Shown: piece by piece, positions 35,344 through 45,044 of the stretch
Numbering within the stretch: the first letter of the stretch is position 1
How the letters are laid out: each line of letters begins with the position of its first letter
Source: Streptococcaceae bacterium ESL0729
Lineage (GTDB): Bacteria; Bacillota; Bacilli; Lactobacillales; Streptococcaceae
Assembly: GCA_029391995.1 (NCBI GenBank)
Contig: CP113924.1
Location: forward strand, 1,366,001-1,430,000
Direction of reading: 5' to 3'
DNA: 64,000 nt
Translations under genes and position numbers: made by a program
The notes under the pieces: generated by a model
What the model saw: only the letters and a program-made list of their open reading frames with translations
Database searches by the model: none
Told to the model about the DNA's origin: nothing

Positions 35344-37944
35344 CTATCCCTTGTAGTCGTAAGCCACTTGGATAATATTTTTGAGTTCTGAGATTAATGG
35401 TTCTTTTGGATTGGCAGTCGTACATTGGTCCTCATAAGCTTTTTCAGCCAGATGATCAATATCTAAGGCCATTTGTCCTTTGGTGATTCCTTGACTCTTC
35501 CAGTTCATGTCAATTCCAACTGAAACTCCCAAATCATAAACTGCCTTAGCAAGAGACTCTACTAATTCTTCTGTCGTATTTCCAGGAAGTCCTAGGAAGC
35601 GTGCGATATCAGCATAGTCTGTATCGGCACGGAAGAAGTCATATTTAGGGAACATGGCATGCTTTTGAGGGTCTTTGGCATTATAGCGGATAACATGCGG
35701 TAAAAGAATGGCATTGGTGCGTCCGTGAGGGATACTCCAAGCTCCACCAACCTTATGGGCGATTGAGTGGGTAATACCTAGGAAGGCATTGGCAAAGGCC
35801 ATACCAGCAATAGTTGATGCATTATGCATTTTTTCACGGGCTTCCTCATCCCCATTTTTAACTGAATCTTCAAGGTAGTCAAATACTAACTTAATGGCTT
35901 GAAGGGACAATCCGCGAGTATAGTCGCTTGCCATAACTGACACGTAAGACTCAATAGCATGAGTTAAAACGTCCATTCCAGTATCAGCTGTAACACTTGC
36001 TGGGACTGACATTACAAGTTGAGGGTCAATGATTGCCACATTAGGGGTTAGGGCATAGTCAGCTAGGGGATATTTTGTGTGGTCATCGCTATCAGTAATT
36101 ACGGCAAATGGTGTAACCTCTGAACCTGTACCTGATGTTGTTGGGATACAGATCAGCTCAGCCTTTTTAGCATAAGGAATCTTGTAGGCACGTTTTCTGA
36201 TATCAAGGAATTTTTGTTTGGCACCAAAGAAGCTTACGTCTGGGTGCTCAAAGAACATCCACATGGCTTTGGCAGCATCCATGGCAGAACCACCACCAAG
36301 GGCTACAACAACATCTGGATTAAAGTCCATAAAGACTTCTAGTCCCTTGTAAACAGTGTTAGTTGATGGATTTGGCTCAACATCTGAAAAAATTGCAACT
36401 CGTGGGTTATTTGGATTTTTTTCAAGCTGGGTACGAACTAAGTCAGCATAACCAAATTTAACCATTCCTGGATCACAGACAAGCATTACTCGCTCCGCCT
36501 CAATCTGCTGGAGGTAGGTAATTGAATTTTTTTCAAAGTAGACCTTGGGTGGTAGCTTAAACCACTGCATATTATTCCTTCTTTTAGCTAAGGTTTTTAC
36601 ATTAATCAAATCAAGGGCAGAAACATTATGAGAGATTGAATTGTGACCATATGATCCACAACCAAGGGTTAAAGATGGAATCATCTCATTATAAATATTT
36701 CCAATTCCACCTTCTGCTGACGGTGTATTTACAAGGACACGGCAGGCTTTCATCCGAAGGCCAAAACGGATTTGTAAGTCTTCATCTTCTGTATGAATGA
36801 CGGCTGTATGTCCAAGACCACCTAGATTAAGCATGGCTTCAGCCTTGTTAAGGCCATCTTCTTCGCCATCTGATTTAATAAGGGCTAAAACTGGAGAGAG
36901 CTTTTCACGCGATAAAGGATAATCTTCTCCCACACCAGCAATCTCTGCAAGAAGAAGTTTAGTTCCCTTTGGTACCTTAATTCCTGCAAGTTTTGCAATG
37001 TTTTCAGCTGAATGACCAACAATCTTTGGATTTACTGCGTGGCCATCAGGCTGCATAACAACAGCTTCAAGTTTTTTAAGCTCATTTGGGTTTGAAACAA
37101 TATAGCAATTGTGTTTTATAAATTCCCTCTTAACCTGCTCGTAGATTGACTTATCAACGATTGCTGCCTGTTCGCTGGCACAAATCATTCCGTTGTCAAA
37201 TGTTTTAGATAGGATAATGTCATTTACGGCACGTTTTACATGAGCGTCACTTGCTAAGTAGCTCGGTACATTACCAGGACCAACTCCAAGAGCAGGCTTT
37301 CCGGTAGAGTAGGCAGCTTTTACCATAGCAGAACCACCTGTCGCAAGAACTGTAGCCACACCTGGGTGATTCATCAGAAGACTTGTAGCCTCAAGACTAG
37401 GTCTTTCAATCCATGATACACAATTTTCAGGAGCTCCTGCCCTAACTGCTGCATCTCGAACAATGCGAGCTGCCTCAGCCGATGATTTTTGTGCTGATGG
37501 GTGGAAGGCAAAAACAATTGGATTACGAGTTTTAAGGGCAATCATAGCCTTAAAGATGGTAGTCGATGTTGGATTTGTTGTAGGAGTTACCCCGCAAATA
37601 ACACCAACTGGCTCAGCAATATGGATAAGTCCTGCCTGGTCGTCACGGTCAATGACACCGACTGTTTTATTATCTTTAATGGCATTCCAGATGTATTCAG
37701 AAGCATACATGTTTTTAATGGCCTTGTCCTCATAGATTCCACGCCCAGTTTCTTCAACAGCCATCTTGGCTAGAGACATGTGCTCATTTAAGGCAGCCAT
37801 ACTCATCTCGTGAACAATGTGGTCGACCTGCTCTTGATTGAGTTTTTCAAGCTCCTTAAGGGCATAGTTGGCTCTACCGACCAACTCATTAATCATCAGC
37901 TCAGTTTCTGAAACTTCAACAGTTTCCACAGTCTCTACTACCAT
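35344..37944 (-). CDS. adhE: Bifunctional acetaldehyde-CoA/alcohol dehydrogenase
   Basis: An 866-aa fermentative enzyme that reduces acetyl-CoA to acetaldehyde and then to ethanol, regenerating NAD+. The N-terminal CoA-acylating aldehyde dehydrogenase domain (1-440) has the catalytic C255 in NGMICASEQA. The C-terminal iron-dependent alcohol dehydrogenase domain has GGGSAMDAAKAMW for NAD binding, and DTGMDVLTHAIESY with SIPHGRTN for the iron. I start at the ATG at 37944 with AAAGGAG just upstream; an ATG seven codons earlier would overlap it. AdhE of this kind forms filaments (spirosomes). Its place downstream of ruvB and the phosphatase gene is as in streptococci. Confidence 0.97.
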   Translation of the reverse strand: MVVETVETVEVSETELMINELVGRANYALKELEKLNQEQVDHIVHEMSMAALNEHMSLAKMAVEETGRGIYEDKAIKNMYASEYIWNAIKDNKTVGVIDRDDQAGLIHIAEPVGVICGVTPTTNPTSTTIFKAMIALKTRNPIVFAFHPSAQKSSAEAARIVRDAAVRAGAPENCVSWIERPSLEATSLLMNHPGVATVLATGGSAMVKAAYSTGKPALGVGPGNVPSYLASDAHVKRAVNDIILSKTFDNGMICASEQAAIVDKSIYEQVKREFIKHNCYIVSNPNELKKLEAVVMQPDGHAVNPKIVGHSAENIAKLAGIKVPKGTKLLLAEIAGVGEDYPLSREKLSPVLALIKSDGEEDGLNKAEAMLNLGGLGHTAVIHTEDEDLQIRFGLRMKACRVLVNTPSAEGGIGNIYNEMIPSLTLGCGSYGHNSISHNVSALDLINVKTLAKRRNNMQWFKLPPKVYFEKNSITYLQQIEAERVMLVCDPGMVKFGYADLVRTQLEKNPNNPRVAIFSDVEPNPSTNTVYKGLEVFMDFNPDVVVALGGGSAMDAAKAMWMFFEHPDVSFFGAKQKFLDIRKRAYKIPYAKKAELICIPTTSGTGSEVTPFAVITDSDDHTKYPLADYALTPNVAIIDPQLVMSVPASVTADTGMDVLTHAIESYVSVMASDYTRGLSLQAIKLVFDYLEDSVKNGDEEAREKMHNASTIAGMAFANAFLGITHSIAHKVGGAWSIPHGRTNAILLPHVIRYNAKDPQKHAMFPKYDFFRADTDYADIARFLGLPGNTTEELVESLAKAVYDLGVSVGIDMNWKSQGITKGQMALDIDHLAEKAYEDQCTTANPKEPLISELKNIIQVAYDYKG

Positions 37945-37995
37945 CTTTTCTCCTTTATAAGTCATTTATAAGTTTGTTAATCATTTATCAAAGTT

Positions 37996-38024
37996 ATTAT
38001 ATCACAGTTTATGTAAAAGTAAAC
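37996..38024 (-). promoter_or_regulatory. adhE promoter
   Basis: The extended -10 TGATATAAT (37996-38004) lies 16 bases from -35 TTTACT (38018-38023). The inverted repeat GTTTA/TAAAC (38007-38024) spans the spacer. I see only a half-site (TGTGA) of a Rex operator, so redox control by Rex is not supported. Confidence 0.6.
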
Positions 38025-38165
38025 CATTTTTTGATAATTTTTTCACTATATTTGGCTAAAAAATCTTATTATCGGCCTTAAATCTTATATATAGAATATT
38101 TTTCGCTAATTTTTGTTAAATCTTATTTTTAAAAATGTTATAAAAGTAACAAATATCATCAAAAA

Positions 38166-38186
38166 AAGAATCTCTTGGAGATTCTT
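38166..38186 (-). terminator. Terminator of the ruvB-ATPase-phosphatase operon
   Basis: The 9-bp stem AAGAATCTC/GAGATTCTT with a 3-base loop is followed by seven T on the minus strand. It overlaps the phosphatase stop codon. Confidence 0.9.
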
Positions 38187-38628
38187 ACTTGAGTTGATCA
38201 ATTATTTTCCTACTTCCGCTTCTTACAAGCTCATAGGTTTCATCAAAATCACCGGTGAAATAAGGGTCAGGAACACTTTTTCCTTCAATAAATTGATGAA
38301 TTTTTCCCTGATATTCTTCAGGCGACATGTTCAGAAGGTCCCGTTGATTATTTTCATCCATGGCATAAATGTAGTCAAAATTTTTAAAATCGGCATCAGA
38401 AATTCTTCTACTTGTCTTTGTACTATCATAGACAATTCCGTGCTCCTTAAAAATATCAAGGGTTCCCCCGTGGATTTTATTACCATGTTCCCAACTACCA
38501 GTCGCAAAACTCTCTACTTGATAATCATCAGAAAGTCCCGCTTTTTTAAGCTCATCCTTAAAGACAAACTCAGCCATGGGACTCCTACAAATATTACCCA
38601 AGCAAACAAAAGCTATTTTCTTCTTCAT
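38185..38628 (-). CDS. Low-molecular-weight protein-tyrosine phosphatase
   Basis: A 147-aa phosphatase. The P-loop CLGNICRSP (C9 to R15) fits C(x)5R with the family-specific Ser, and the general acid Asp lies in VPDPYFTGDFDE. The length is usual. In streptococci the same gene follows ruvB and precedes adhE. Relatives dephosphorylate tyrosine-phosphorylated proteins of the capsule or cell surface; the target here is unknown. Confidence 0.93.
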   Translation of the reverse strand: MKKKIAFVCLGNICRSPMAEFVFKDELKKAGLSDDYQVESFATGSWEHGNKIHGGTLDIFKEHGIVYDSTKTSRRISDADFKNFDYIYAMDENNQRDLLNMSPEEYQGKIHQFIEGKSVPDPYFTGDFDETYELVRSGSRKIIDQLK

Positions 38629-38649
38629 TATCTACCTCTATTATCTTTC

Positions 38650-40890
38650 CTATCTTCTTAATAGTCTTACCTTCTCTAGTCCCCAGTAAATCAAGACAAC
38701 CATGAGCAATAAGAGACCGCAAACCAGGTAATCAACTCCGTTAAAACTTCCTATATTCTTATCAATAAATAAAACATCAACGACAAGGGCTAGGATGGCT
38801 GAAATAGAGAGAACCAGGAGTAAGATTTTATTATAGTAATTAAGGGGACGACTTACTACCCCAACCATTAATAAACCATTTAACATGGCTATAATCAAGC
38901 AAATGAGGCTCACCTTGCTGTAGTCACTAATAAAAATATTTGCAAGAATGCTTGATACTATAAGGGTCGAGCTTCCGATACAGGCATTTACCAAGACATC
39001 TCGCATAAAATTATCAGCTACCTTGGCCTTACTTTCTTCAAAGGTCAAGAAGAAGGAAGGCACACCAACTGTAATGGTCGACAAAAGGGTCAGCTCGATT
39101 GGTGTAAAGGGAAATCTTAGGGCAAACAGGATGGAGATGACTGAAAAGGCAATGGAGAAGAAGGTCTTAATCAAAAAGAGGGACTCAACCTTTTGAATAT
39201 TATTGATAACCCGTCTACCTTCCATCAAAATATCATAAAAGACACCAAAATCATCTGTTAAAAAGATAATATTTGAAACACTTTTGGCAGCACTGGTGGC
39301 TCCATTCATGGCAAAACTCACATCTGCTTTTTTAAGGGCTAAAACATCATTCACCCCGTCTCCACTCATGGCTACTGTCCTACCTTCATCCTGGAGGATT
39401 TCAACCATCGCCTCCTTCTGACTAGGCGTTACCCGGCCAAAAATATCATATTTTAAAACAACCTGACGAAAGTTATCATCTGCGACCTGGCTCATGTCAA
39501 TGGCCCTAGCATCTCTTGAAAAACCTGCTTCATGGGCTACTCCAAGGACAGCCAGGTGATTGTCCCCACTTATTATCTTAATATCTACATTCTGACTAGA
39601 AAAGTACTCAAAGGTTTCCTTGGTATTGTCCTTGATTTCATCAGATAAGATGACACTACCAACAATCGATAAATCATGCGGACTTTCAAGATAATCCTTG
39701 CTCCAGGCAAGGGTCAAAATCCTATAACCCTCAAGTTTTGCTGCCTGAAATTTTTCTCCCGGCTCCTCTTTGAGGTCTAAAAACTCCGCTGCTCCAAAGA
39801 AGTAAGTTCCCTGACCTTCAACTTGAATATAGGAATACTTGTTTTTACTTGAGAAGGCTCCAATTTCCTTAACCTGCCAGCTTCTTTTGAGCCTTAAGGC
39901 CTCTTTAAGGGCCCTACTTGTAGCATTCTCGTCATCAAAGTAAGAAAGATAATTCTCAAGAATATCCTGGGTTTTAGGGTCAATATCAACAAGCTTCATC
40001 CTACCTGTCGTGATTGTTCCAGTCTTATCAAAACACAAGACATCGACCCGAGCCAGGGTCTCAACGCAGTAAAGTTCTTCAACCAGCACCTTTTTACGGG
40101 ATAGTTTGAGGGCAGATACTGCAAGGGATACACTTACCAAAAGAACCAAACCTTCAGGAATCATCCCAACAAGGGCTCCAGAGCTTGTAAGGACGATTTC
40201 ATTATAGCTAAAGCCCTTATAATAACCCCTAAGTGACATCAAGATGGCCAAGGGAATTAAAAGAAGGGAAATAATCTTTAAGATTTCATTCAAACTATCC
40301 CTAAGCTTTGAAGGATACCTTTTAAAGGTCTTGGTCTTCTGGGCAAACTTATTAATATAACTTGCGTCCCCTACGGCTTCAACCTTGATTAGGCAGTGGC
40401 CGCTTAGGACATTACTACCACTTAGGAGCTCTTCACCCACGCCCTTTAAAATACTTTCACTTTCACCTGTTAAAAGGGACTCATCAACCTCTATCTGGCC
40501 TGATATGATTCTTCCATCAACTGGTATTTGGTCACCTATATTTAGGTGGAGGTAGTCTCCTTGGACAATTTCCTCTGAATAGATTTTAACCGTTTGCTTA
40601 TCCCGGTTAACTTGGTACTCACTTCGACTTAGAAGCTCAAGTCGTTCAAGGGCAAGCTTGGAGCGAATCTCCTGGACGCTTCCAATAACTGAGTTTACCA
40701 CAATAACGAAGACAAAGGTCAAATTTTCAAAACGTCCCGTTGTAGCAACAACAAGGGCCAGGACTAAAACCATCCCATTGATGAAGGTAAAGGTATTTGA
40801 AAAAATTATCTCCCAAACTGATTTGGTTATCTTATCAGTCGTTATATTTTTTTTAGCAGCCGCAACTTCTTGGCTTGTTATATATTCCAA
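38650..40890 (-). CDS. P-type cation-transporting ATPase (CtpE/MgtA-like)
   Basis: A 746-aa HAD-type ion pump. The actuator motif is TGES (141-144), the membrane ion-site motif PEGL (245-248), the phosphorylation site DKTGT (288-292), and the hinge MSGDGVNDVLALKKAD. About ten hydrophobic segments are present, two before the actuator domain, two around PEGL and six at the C-terminus. There is no heavy-metal CPC motif or N-terminal metal-binding domain. PEGL resembles calcium- and manganese-type pumps such as mycobacterial CtpE and the streptococcal manganese exporter MgtA; the ion cannot be decided. It starts at a TTG with AGGAGG 5 bases upstream. There is no room for a yybP-ykoY manganese riboswitch, since ruvB ends only 31 bases before it. 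Confidence 0.85.
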   Translation of the reverse strand: MEYITSQEVAAAKKNITTDKITKSVWEIIFSNTFTFINGMVLVLALVVATTGRFENLTFVFVIVVNSVIGSVQEIRSKLALERLELLSRSEYQVNRDKQTVKIYSEEIVQGDYLHLNIGDQIPVDGRIISGQIEVDESLLTGESESILKGVGEELLSGSNVLSGHCLIKVEAVGDASYINKFAQKTKTFKRYPSKLRDSLNEILKIISLLLIPLAILMSLRGYYKGFSYNEIVLTSSGALVGMIPEGLVLLVSVSLAVSALKLSRKKVLVEELYCVETLARVDVLCFDKTGTITTGRMKLVDIDPKTQDILENYLSYFDDENATSRALKEALRLKRSWQVKEIGAFSSKNKYSYIQVEGQGTYFFGAAEFLDLKEEPGEKFQAAKLEGYRILTLAWSKDYLESPHDLSIVGSVILSDEIKDNTKETFEYFSSQNVDIKIISGDNHLAVLGVAHEAGFSRDARAIDMSQVADDNFRQVVLKYDIFGRVTPSQKEAMVEILQDEGRTVAMSGDGVNDVLALKKADVSFAMNGATSAAKSVSNIIFLTDDFGVFYDILMEGRRVINNIQKVESLFLIKTFFSIAFSVISILFALRFPFTPIELTLLSTITVGVPSFFLTFEESKAKVADNFMRDVLVNACIGSSTLIVSSILANIFISDYSKVSLICLIIAMLNGLLMVGVVSRPLNYYNKILLLVLSISAILALVVDVLFIDKNIGSFNGVDYLVCGLLLLMVVLIYWGLEKVRLLRR

Positions 40891-40921
40891 ATGTTCCTCC
40901 TCTTACATCATTAAATATCTG

Positions 40922-41926
40922 CTAATCCTCTGCAAGGAAAGGAAGACCCAAGTGGTCATAGGCAAGTTTCGTTACCTTCCTACCCTGCCTAGTTCTTACA
41001 ATAAATCCCTTTTGAATCAAATAAGGTTCATACATATCCTCAATGGTCTCACGCTCCTCAGCAATATTTACTGCTATAGTTGAAAGACCAACAGGACCCC
41101 CATTATACATATCAATCATGGTTGTAAGAATTTTTTGGTCGATATAGTCAAGACCTGCTCGGTCAATATCAAGCATGCTTAAGGCCTGATCCGTCACTTC
41201 CTCGTCAATCAGACCAGACCCCTTAATCTGGGCATAGTCCCTAACCCTTTTTAAAAGACGATTGGCAATCCTTGGAGTACCACGACTTCTAAGGGCCAAT
41301 TCAAGTGCTCCCTGGTCACTTATTTCAACATCAAATAAGCCAGCCGTTCTTTTTACAATCTCCTCAAGGTCATGAACCTCGTAGTATTCCATATGGGCAG
41401 AAATACCAAAACGGGCCCTTAAAGGATTTGAAAGCATACCAGCACGCGTCGTAGCACCAACTAAGGTAAAGGGGGGAAGCTCCAGGTGAACGCTCCTGCT
41501 ACCGTCCCCACTACCCAGCATGATATCAATATAAAAGTCCTCCATAGCCGAGTAGAGAATCTCTTCTACATTCATGGGCATTCGGTGAATCTCATCAATA
41601 AAAAGGACATCACCTGGCTCAAGCTCATTTAAAAGGGCAACCAAATCCCCTGGTTTTTCAATGGCAGGCCCTGATGTCTGCTTGATATTTACACTAAGCT
41701 CCTGGGCGATAATAAAAGCCATGGTTGTCTTCCCAAGACCTGGGGGGCCAAACAAAAGAACATGGTCAAGACTTTCCTGCCGCATGCGGGCAGCCTCAAT
41801 AAAAATCTCTAATTGCTCCTTTACCTTGTCCTGGCCAATATATTGGGCTAGCCTTTGGGGTCTTAAGGAAAGTTCATTTGAAAGTTCCTGACCCTGAGCC
41901 CTACCATCTAAAAATTCATTTGTCAT
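40922..41926 (-). CDS. ruvB: Holliday junction branch migration helicase RuvB
   Basis: The 334-aa AAA+ motor of the RuvAB complex. Walker A is [12 protein letters not shown], Walker B/DExH is [11 protein letters not shown], the sensor region is [21 protein letters not shown], and the C-terminal winged helix binds DNA ([26 protein letters not shown]). I favour the ATG at 41926; two GTG codons just before it are alternatives because AGGAGA lies 5-11 bases upstream. It is separated from ruvA by a small gene and has its own promoter. Confidence 0.96.
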   Translation of the reverse strand: MTNEFLDGRAQGQELSNELSLRPQRLAQYIGQDKVKEQLEIFIEAARMRQESLDHVLLFGPPGLGKTTMAFIIAQELSVNIKQTSGPAIEKPGDLVALLNELEPGDVLFIDEIHRMPMNVEEILYSAMEDFYIDIMLGSGDGSRSVHLELPPFTLVGATTRAGMLSNPLRARFGISAHMEYYEVHDLEEIVKRTAGLFDVEISDQGALELALRSRGTPRIANRLLKRVRDYAQIKGSGLIDEEVTDQALSMLDIDRAGLDYIDQKILTTMIDMYNGGPVGLSTIAVNIAEERETIEDMYEPYLIQKGFIVRTRQGRKVTKLAYDHLGLPFLAED

Positions 41927-41959
41927 TGTCACCACTCTCCTAGCTTCCTATTAGCCTTT

Positions 41960-41968
41960 ATTATAGCA
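41960..41968 (-). promoter_or_regulatory. Extended -10 promoter of ruvB
   Basis: Minus strand TGCTATAAT (41960-41968), about 25-30 bases before the start codon, with no clear -35 box. Confidence 0.6.
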
Positions 41969-42053
41969 TAAGACCAAAAGGGATAAATCGGCCAAACTAT
42001 GTAAAATATAGAAGCAAGCTTATCAGCTCAAGCTTGATTAACCAAGTCCAAAC

Positions 42054-42088
42054 AAAAAGATTCAGAGCCTTAGACTTTGAATCTTTTT
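42054..42088 (-). terminator. Terminator of the 55-aa gene
   Basis: The 11-bp outer stem AAAAAGATTCA/TGAATCTTTTT has a short inner stem, and the right arm gives the T tract on the minus strand. Confidence 0.85.
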
Positions 42089-42090
42089 AA

Positions 42091-42258
42091 TTATTTTTTC
42101 TTTTGAAAAAACATTTTTACTTGATCATGGAAACTAGTCCCAAGATTTCTCTTAATAATCCCCATACGCGTTACAAGACTTATTAAAAAGACATCGAGGA
42201 TTAACCAAAAAACTCCCCAACCACCTAAATCACTTAAAAAATTAAGCACGATATCCAC
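42091..42258 (-). CDS. Small hypothetical membrane protein (55 aa) between ruvA and ruvB
   Basis: Reading the minus strand from a GTG at 42258 gives 55 residues: a mostly hydrophobic stretch (residues 3-31, VLNFLSDLGGWGVFWLILDV and on to ISLVT), then RMGIIKRNLGTSFHDQVKMF and a lysine tail. AGGAAGG lies 4 bases before the GTG, a promoter with a consensus -35 box lies 18 bases further, and a terminator follows 2 bases after the stop. These signals support a real short gene. I do not recognise the family. A single inserted helix with a basic cytoplasmic tail is the likely form. Confidence 0.65.
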   Translation of the reverse strand: MDIVLNFLSDLGGWGVFWLILDVFLISLVTRMGIIKRNLGTSFHDQVKMFFQKKK

Positions 42259-42275
42259 CAAACCTTCCTACAAGA

Positions 42276-42304
42276 AGGATACAGCTCCAAGGGGAAGCTG
42301 TCAA
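42276..42304 (-). promoter_or_regulatory. Promoter of the 55-aa gene with a dyad in the spacer
   Basis: Minus strand: -35 TTGACA (42299-42304), 17 bases, -10 TATCCT (42276-42281). The spacer contains the dyad ACAGCTTCC/GGAGCTGT (42281-42301), reaching into both boxes. A regulator binding there would act on polymerase entry. The dyad could also fold as a hairpin but has no T tract. Confidence 0.6.
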
Positions 42305-42353
42305 GTTTTAGTTAGGCTTAGGTACCATATACTAGCAATACCAGCACTTCATA

Positions 42354-42944
42354 CTAACGCATCATAAATTTAAGGGCTGATTTGATGTAACCCTCGGTTG
42401 TATCAGAACTTCCTTCCAGATTCTTCCTAACCTTCTTAAGCTCACTAGCCTTATAACCCAAGGCTTCAAGGGCTTCAAGAGCTTCTTCAAGGGCTGTATT
42501 TTGATTTTCCACCTGCCCCTCGGCAAATAAATTACCACTTGGATTAAGCTCAAATTTCCCTTCAAGGTCTAAAACCATCTGCATGGCCGTCTTTTTCCCA
42601 ACCCCAGGAAATTTCATCAGATACTTGGTATCACTGGCATGGATGGCTTCAACCAGACCCTCATTATCGGAACTTGCAAGAATGGCTAAAGCAGATTTTG
42701 GACCAATCCCTGAAACACTAATTAATTTTAGGAAGAGTGCCTTCTCATCCTCACTCATAAAGGCATAAAGGGTGTGGGCGTCATCTCTTATGACCTGATG
42801 AACATAGACCTTAAGCTCCGTTTCCATCAGGTGAGAAAAGCTATAGGGATTAGCCACCTGAAGGAGGTAGCCAATGCCTGAAACTTCAACAACAATATAG
42901 GTAGGAGTAATCTTTACTAAAACTCCCTTAATGTATTCATACAT
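42354..42944 (-). CDS. ruvA: Holliday junction branch migration protein RuvA
   Basis: A 196-aa DNA-binding subunit that grips four-way junctions and recruits RuvB. The OB-fold N-terminus ([20 protein letters not shown]), two helix-hairpin-helix motifs ([16 protein letters not shown] and [19 protein letters not shown]) and the C-terminal RuvB-contact helices are all present. I start at the ATG at 42944, 14 bases after the mutL stop. The Shine-Dalgarno sequence is weak (GAAAG). Confidence 0.96.
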   Translation of the reverse strand: MYEYIKGVLVKITPTYIVVEVSGIGYLLQVANPYSFSHLMETELKVYVHQVIRDDAHTLYAFMSEDEKALFLKLISVSGIGPKSALAILASSDNEGLVEAIHASDTKYLMKFPGVGKKTAMQMVLDLEGKFELNPSGNLFAEGQVENQNTALEEALEALEALGYKASELKKVRKNLEGSSDTTEGYIKSALKFMMR

Positions 42945-42958
42945 ATATCTACTTTCTA

Positions 42959-44944
42959 TTAAAACTCTAAATCCCAACCACCCCTGTGATTTTCTTGGAT
43001 TCTTCTAAACATTTTTTCCATGTCGGCCTTGGTAAAATGGACCAACACAGGCCGACCATGTGGGCAATTGTAGGGATTTTTACACCTAGATAAATCCACT
43101 AAAAGCTGTCTTGCACTAAAATCGTCAAGATAATGATTGGCCTTGATAGACTGCTTACAGCTCATCATAATGGCAAGATCAGCCCTATAGTCCTTAACGC
43201 TCACCTGGCCTAGATTTAAAAGCATGTCAATCATCTGATAGACCGCCCCTTCAACCTCAGCTTCTCTCATCCAGTCTGGATGTTCCCGCAAGATAAACTG
43301 CTGGTCACCATACTCCATTAGATTTAAGCCAACCTCCCTTAAAAGAGGTAATTTTTCCTTGATTAAAAGAAAATCATTCTTAGGAAAATCAAAAAGATAA
43401 GGAATTAAGAGCTGCTGCTTACGGTCTTCCACCTGACCAATTTTTTCCCTGAAATATTCATACTTAATCCTCTCCTGGGCAGCATGCTGATCAACAATAT
43501 AAAGACCATCACGTCCCTGGGCAAAAAGATAGGTACCGTGCATCTTTCCAAAAAATTCAAGCTCCGGGAAGGTTGACTTTTCTTCGCTTTCAAGTTTTTT
43601 TGCAAGACCACTTAAATTTTTTACATTTTTTTTATCAAGATGACTAAATTCTGGATGTTCCCCGTCCTCGAAATTAGGAAGACTTTCCCTTTTAGCCTGC
43701 CTAGCTCCTTGATTTGGCTCATCTTCTAAAAGCTTATCAATTACTTGATTAGAGAGGTAAGAGCTGGTGTTCTCCCCAGTAGCTTCCTTGGGATAGGATT
43801 TAGTCTCCACTAGCCCTTCTTCAGCCACAAAGAAATCCTTTTTTTCCTGGTCATAGGAAAGATTGGAGCTTTTTAAGGGAAGGCTGGTCTGAATGCCCTT
43901 AGCCTCCCTTGTTTTTAAAGACTTTTGCAGATTGTCTAAGGCATCTGGAATCAAAGTTTCCTTATTTAAGCTCTCAGCAATCAGCCTTGATATGAGGTCC
44001 ATGAGCTCCTTTTCCTTGGAAAGACGGACTTCCTGCTTGCTTGGATGGACGTTAACATCAATCAAAAAGGGATCCAGTCTAATATCAAGGACAGCCAGCG
44101 GAAAACGCCCTACCATAAGCTTACTACCGTAGCCATTAATAAGAGCCCGGTTGATCAAGAAATTCTTAATATAGCGGCCGTTGATTAAAACCGTAATATA
44201 ATTTCTGTTGGCACGGGTCAGCTCAGGCAGGGAAATATAACCTTTAATATCAAAATCAAGGTCACTTCCTGAAATTTCAATCATTTTTTTAGCGGTTGCT
44301 AGACCGTAAACCCCAGCAAGGGCTGCACGCAGGTCCCCGTTTCCTGCAGTCTTCATCAGACTTCTTCCATCACTTATAAGGGTAAAGGAGATTTCCGGGT
44401 GAGCAAGACTCTGGCGATTAAGGACATCACTGATATGAGAAAGCTCTGCCTGCATACTTTTCACATATTTTAGTCTGGCAGGGGTGTTAAAAAACAAATT
44501 TTCCACCCTGATTTTTGTTCCCTGCCTTTTGGCCATGGGCTTAATTTCTTTAATATGACCACCTTCAGCAAATAATCTACTTCCTACCGCCTCTTCAGCA
44601 ACACTTGTTTCAATGGTCATAAGGCTAACACTTGCAATACTTGGCATGGCCTCTCCCCTGAAACCAAGACTTTTGATGCGAAAGAGGTCATCAATTGTCT
44701 TAATTTTACTGGTAGCGTGACGCTTAAGGGCAAGTTCAATATCATCACTCCTAATGCCCTCCCCGTTGTCTGTTACAACAATTGATTTAAGGCCACTTTC
44801 CTCAATGCTGACAGTAATTTGGGTGCTACAAGCATCAATGGCATTCTCAACAAGCTCTTTTACAACACTTGCTGGTCGCTCAACTACCTCACCAGCCGCA
44901 ATCTTATCAGCCAAGTAGGGATCTAATTCTATAATTTTTGCCAT
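42959..44944 (-). CDS. mutL: DNA mismatch repair protein MutL
   Basis: A 661-aa GHKL ATPase that couples MutS recognition to strand removal. The ATPase motifs are [17 protein letters not shown] and SLGFRGEAM in the first 110 residues, followed by a transducer domain and a long charged linker (about 340-460). The C-terminal domain carries the endonuclease metal motif [12 protein letters not shown] together with ANHYL and CPHGRPVL, so this is the nicking type used by bacteria without MutH. GGGAG precedes the ATG. It has its own extended -10 box right after the mutS terminator. Confidence 0.96.
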   Translation of the reverse strand: MAKIIELDPYLADKIAAGEVVERPASVVKELVENAIDACSTQITVSIEESGLKSIVVTDNGEGIRSDDIELALKRHATSKIKTIDDLFRIKSLGFRGEAMPSIASVSLMTIETSVAEEAVGSRLFAEGGHIKEIKPMAKRQGTKIRVENLFFNTPARLKYVKSMQAELSHISDVLNRQSLAHPEISFTLISDGRSLMKTAGNGDLRAALAGVYGLATAKKMIEISGSDLDFDIKGYISLPELTRANRNYITVLINGRYIKNFLINRALINGYGSKLMVGRFPLAVLDIRLDPFLIDVNVHPSKQEVRLSKEKELMDLISRLIAESLNKETLIPDALDNLQKSLKTREAKGIQTSLPLKSSNLSYDQEKKDFFVAEEGLVETKSYPKEATGENTSSYLSNQVIDKLLEDEPNQGARQAKRESLPNFEDGEHPEFSHLDKKNVKNLSGLAKKLESEEKSTFPELEFFGKMHGTYLFAQGRDGLYIVDQHAAQERIKYEYFREKIGQVEDRKQQLLIPYLFDFPKNDFLLIKEKLPLLREVGLNLMEYGDQQFILREHPDWMREAEVEGAVYQMIDMLLNLGQVSVKDYRADLAIMMSCKQSIKANHYLDDFSARQLLVDLSRCKNPYNCPHGRPVLVHFTKADMEKMFRRIQENHRGGWDLEF

Positions 44945-44976
44945 CTTTTCTCCCTCTTTTAATCCAATCTATGATA

Positions 44977-45007
44977 ATTATAACAAAAAAGTGGCTGACC
45001 ACTTTTT
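44977..45007 (-). promoter_or_regulatory. mutS terminator with adjoining mutL promoter
   Basis: Minus strand: the stem AAAAAGTGG/CCACTTTTT (44986-45007) ends mutS transcription. The T tract runs straight into the extended -10 box TGTTATAAT (-10 at 44977-44982) for mutL. The two repair genes are therefore at least partly uncoupled. Confidence 0.7.
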
Positions 45008-45044
45008 CATCTAATATTTTAAAATGTAAGTTTCAGTAAAAGAA

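Noticed and set aside
37990..38030. Rex (NADH-sensing) operator before adhE
   Set aside because: Only one half-site TGTGA is present; the TTGTGA...TCACAA dyad is missing.
38113..38661. 182-codon plus-strand frame across the phosphatase gene
   Set aside because: It runs antisense to a well-supported phosphatase and through its terminator.
40891..40921. yybP-ykoY manganese riboswitch before the P-type ATPase
   Set aside because: Only 31 bases separate it from ruvB, too short for the aptamer.
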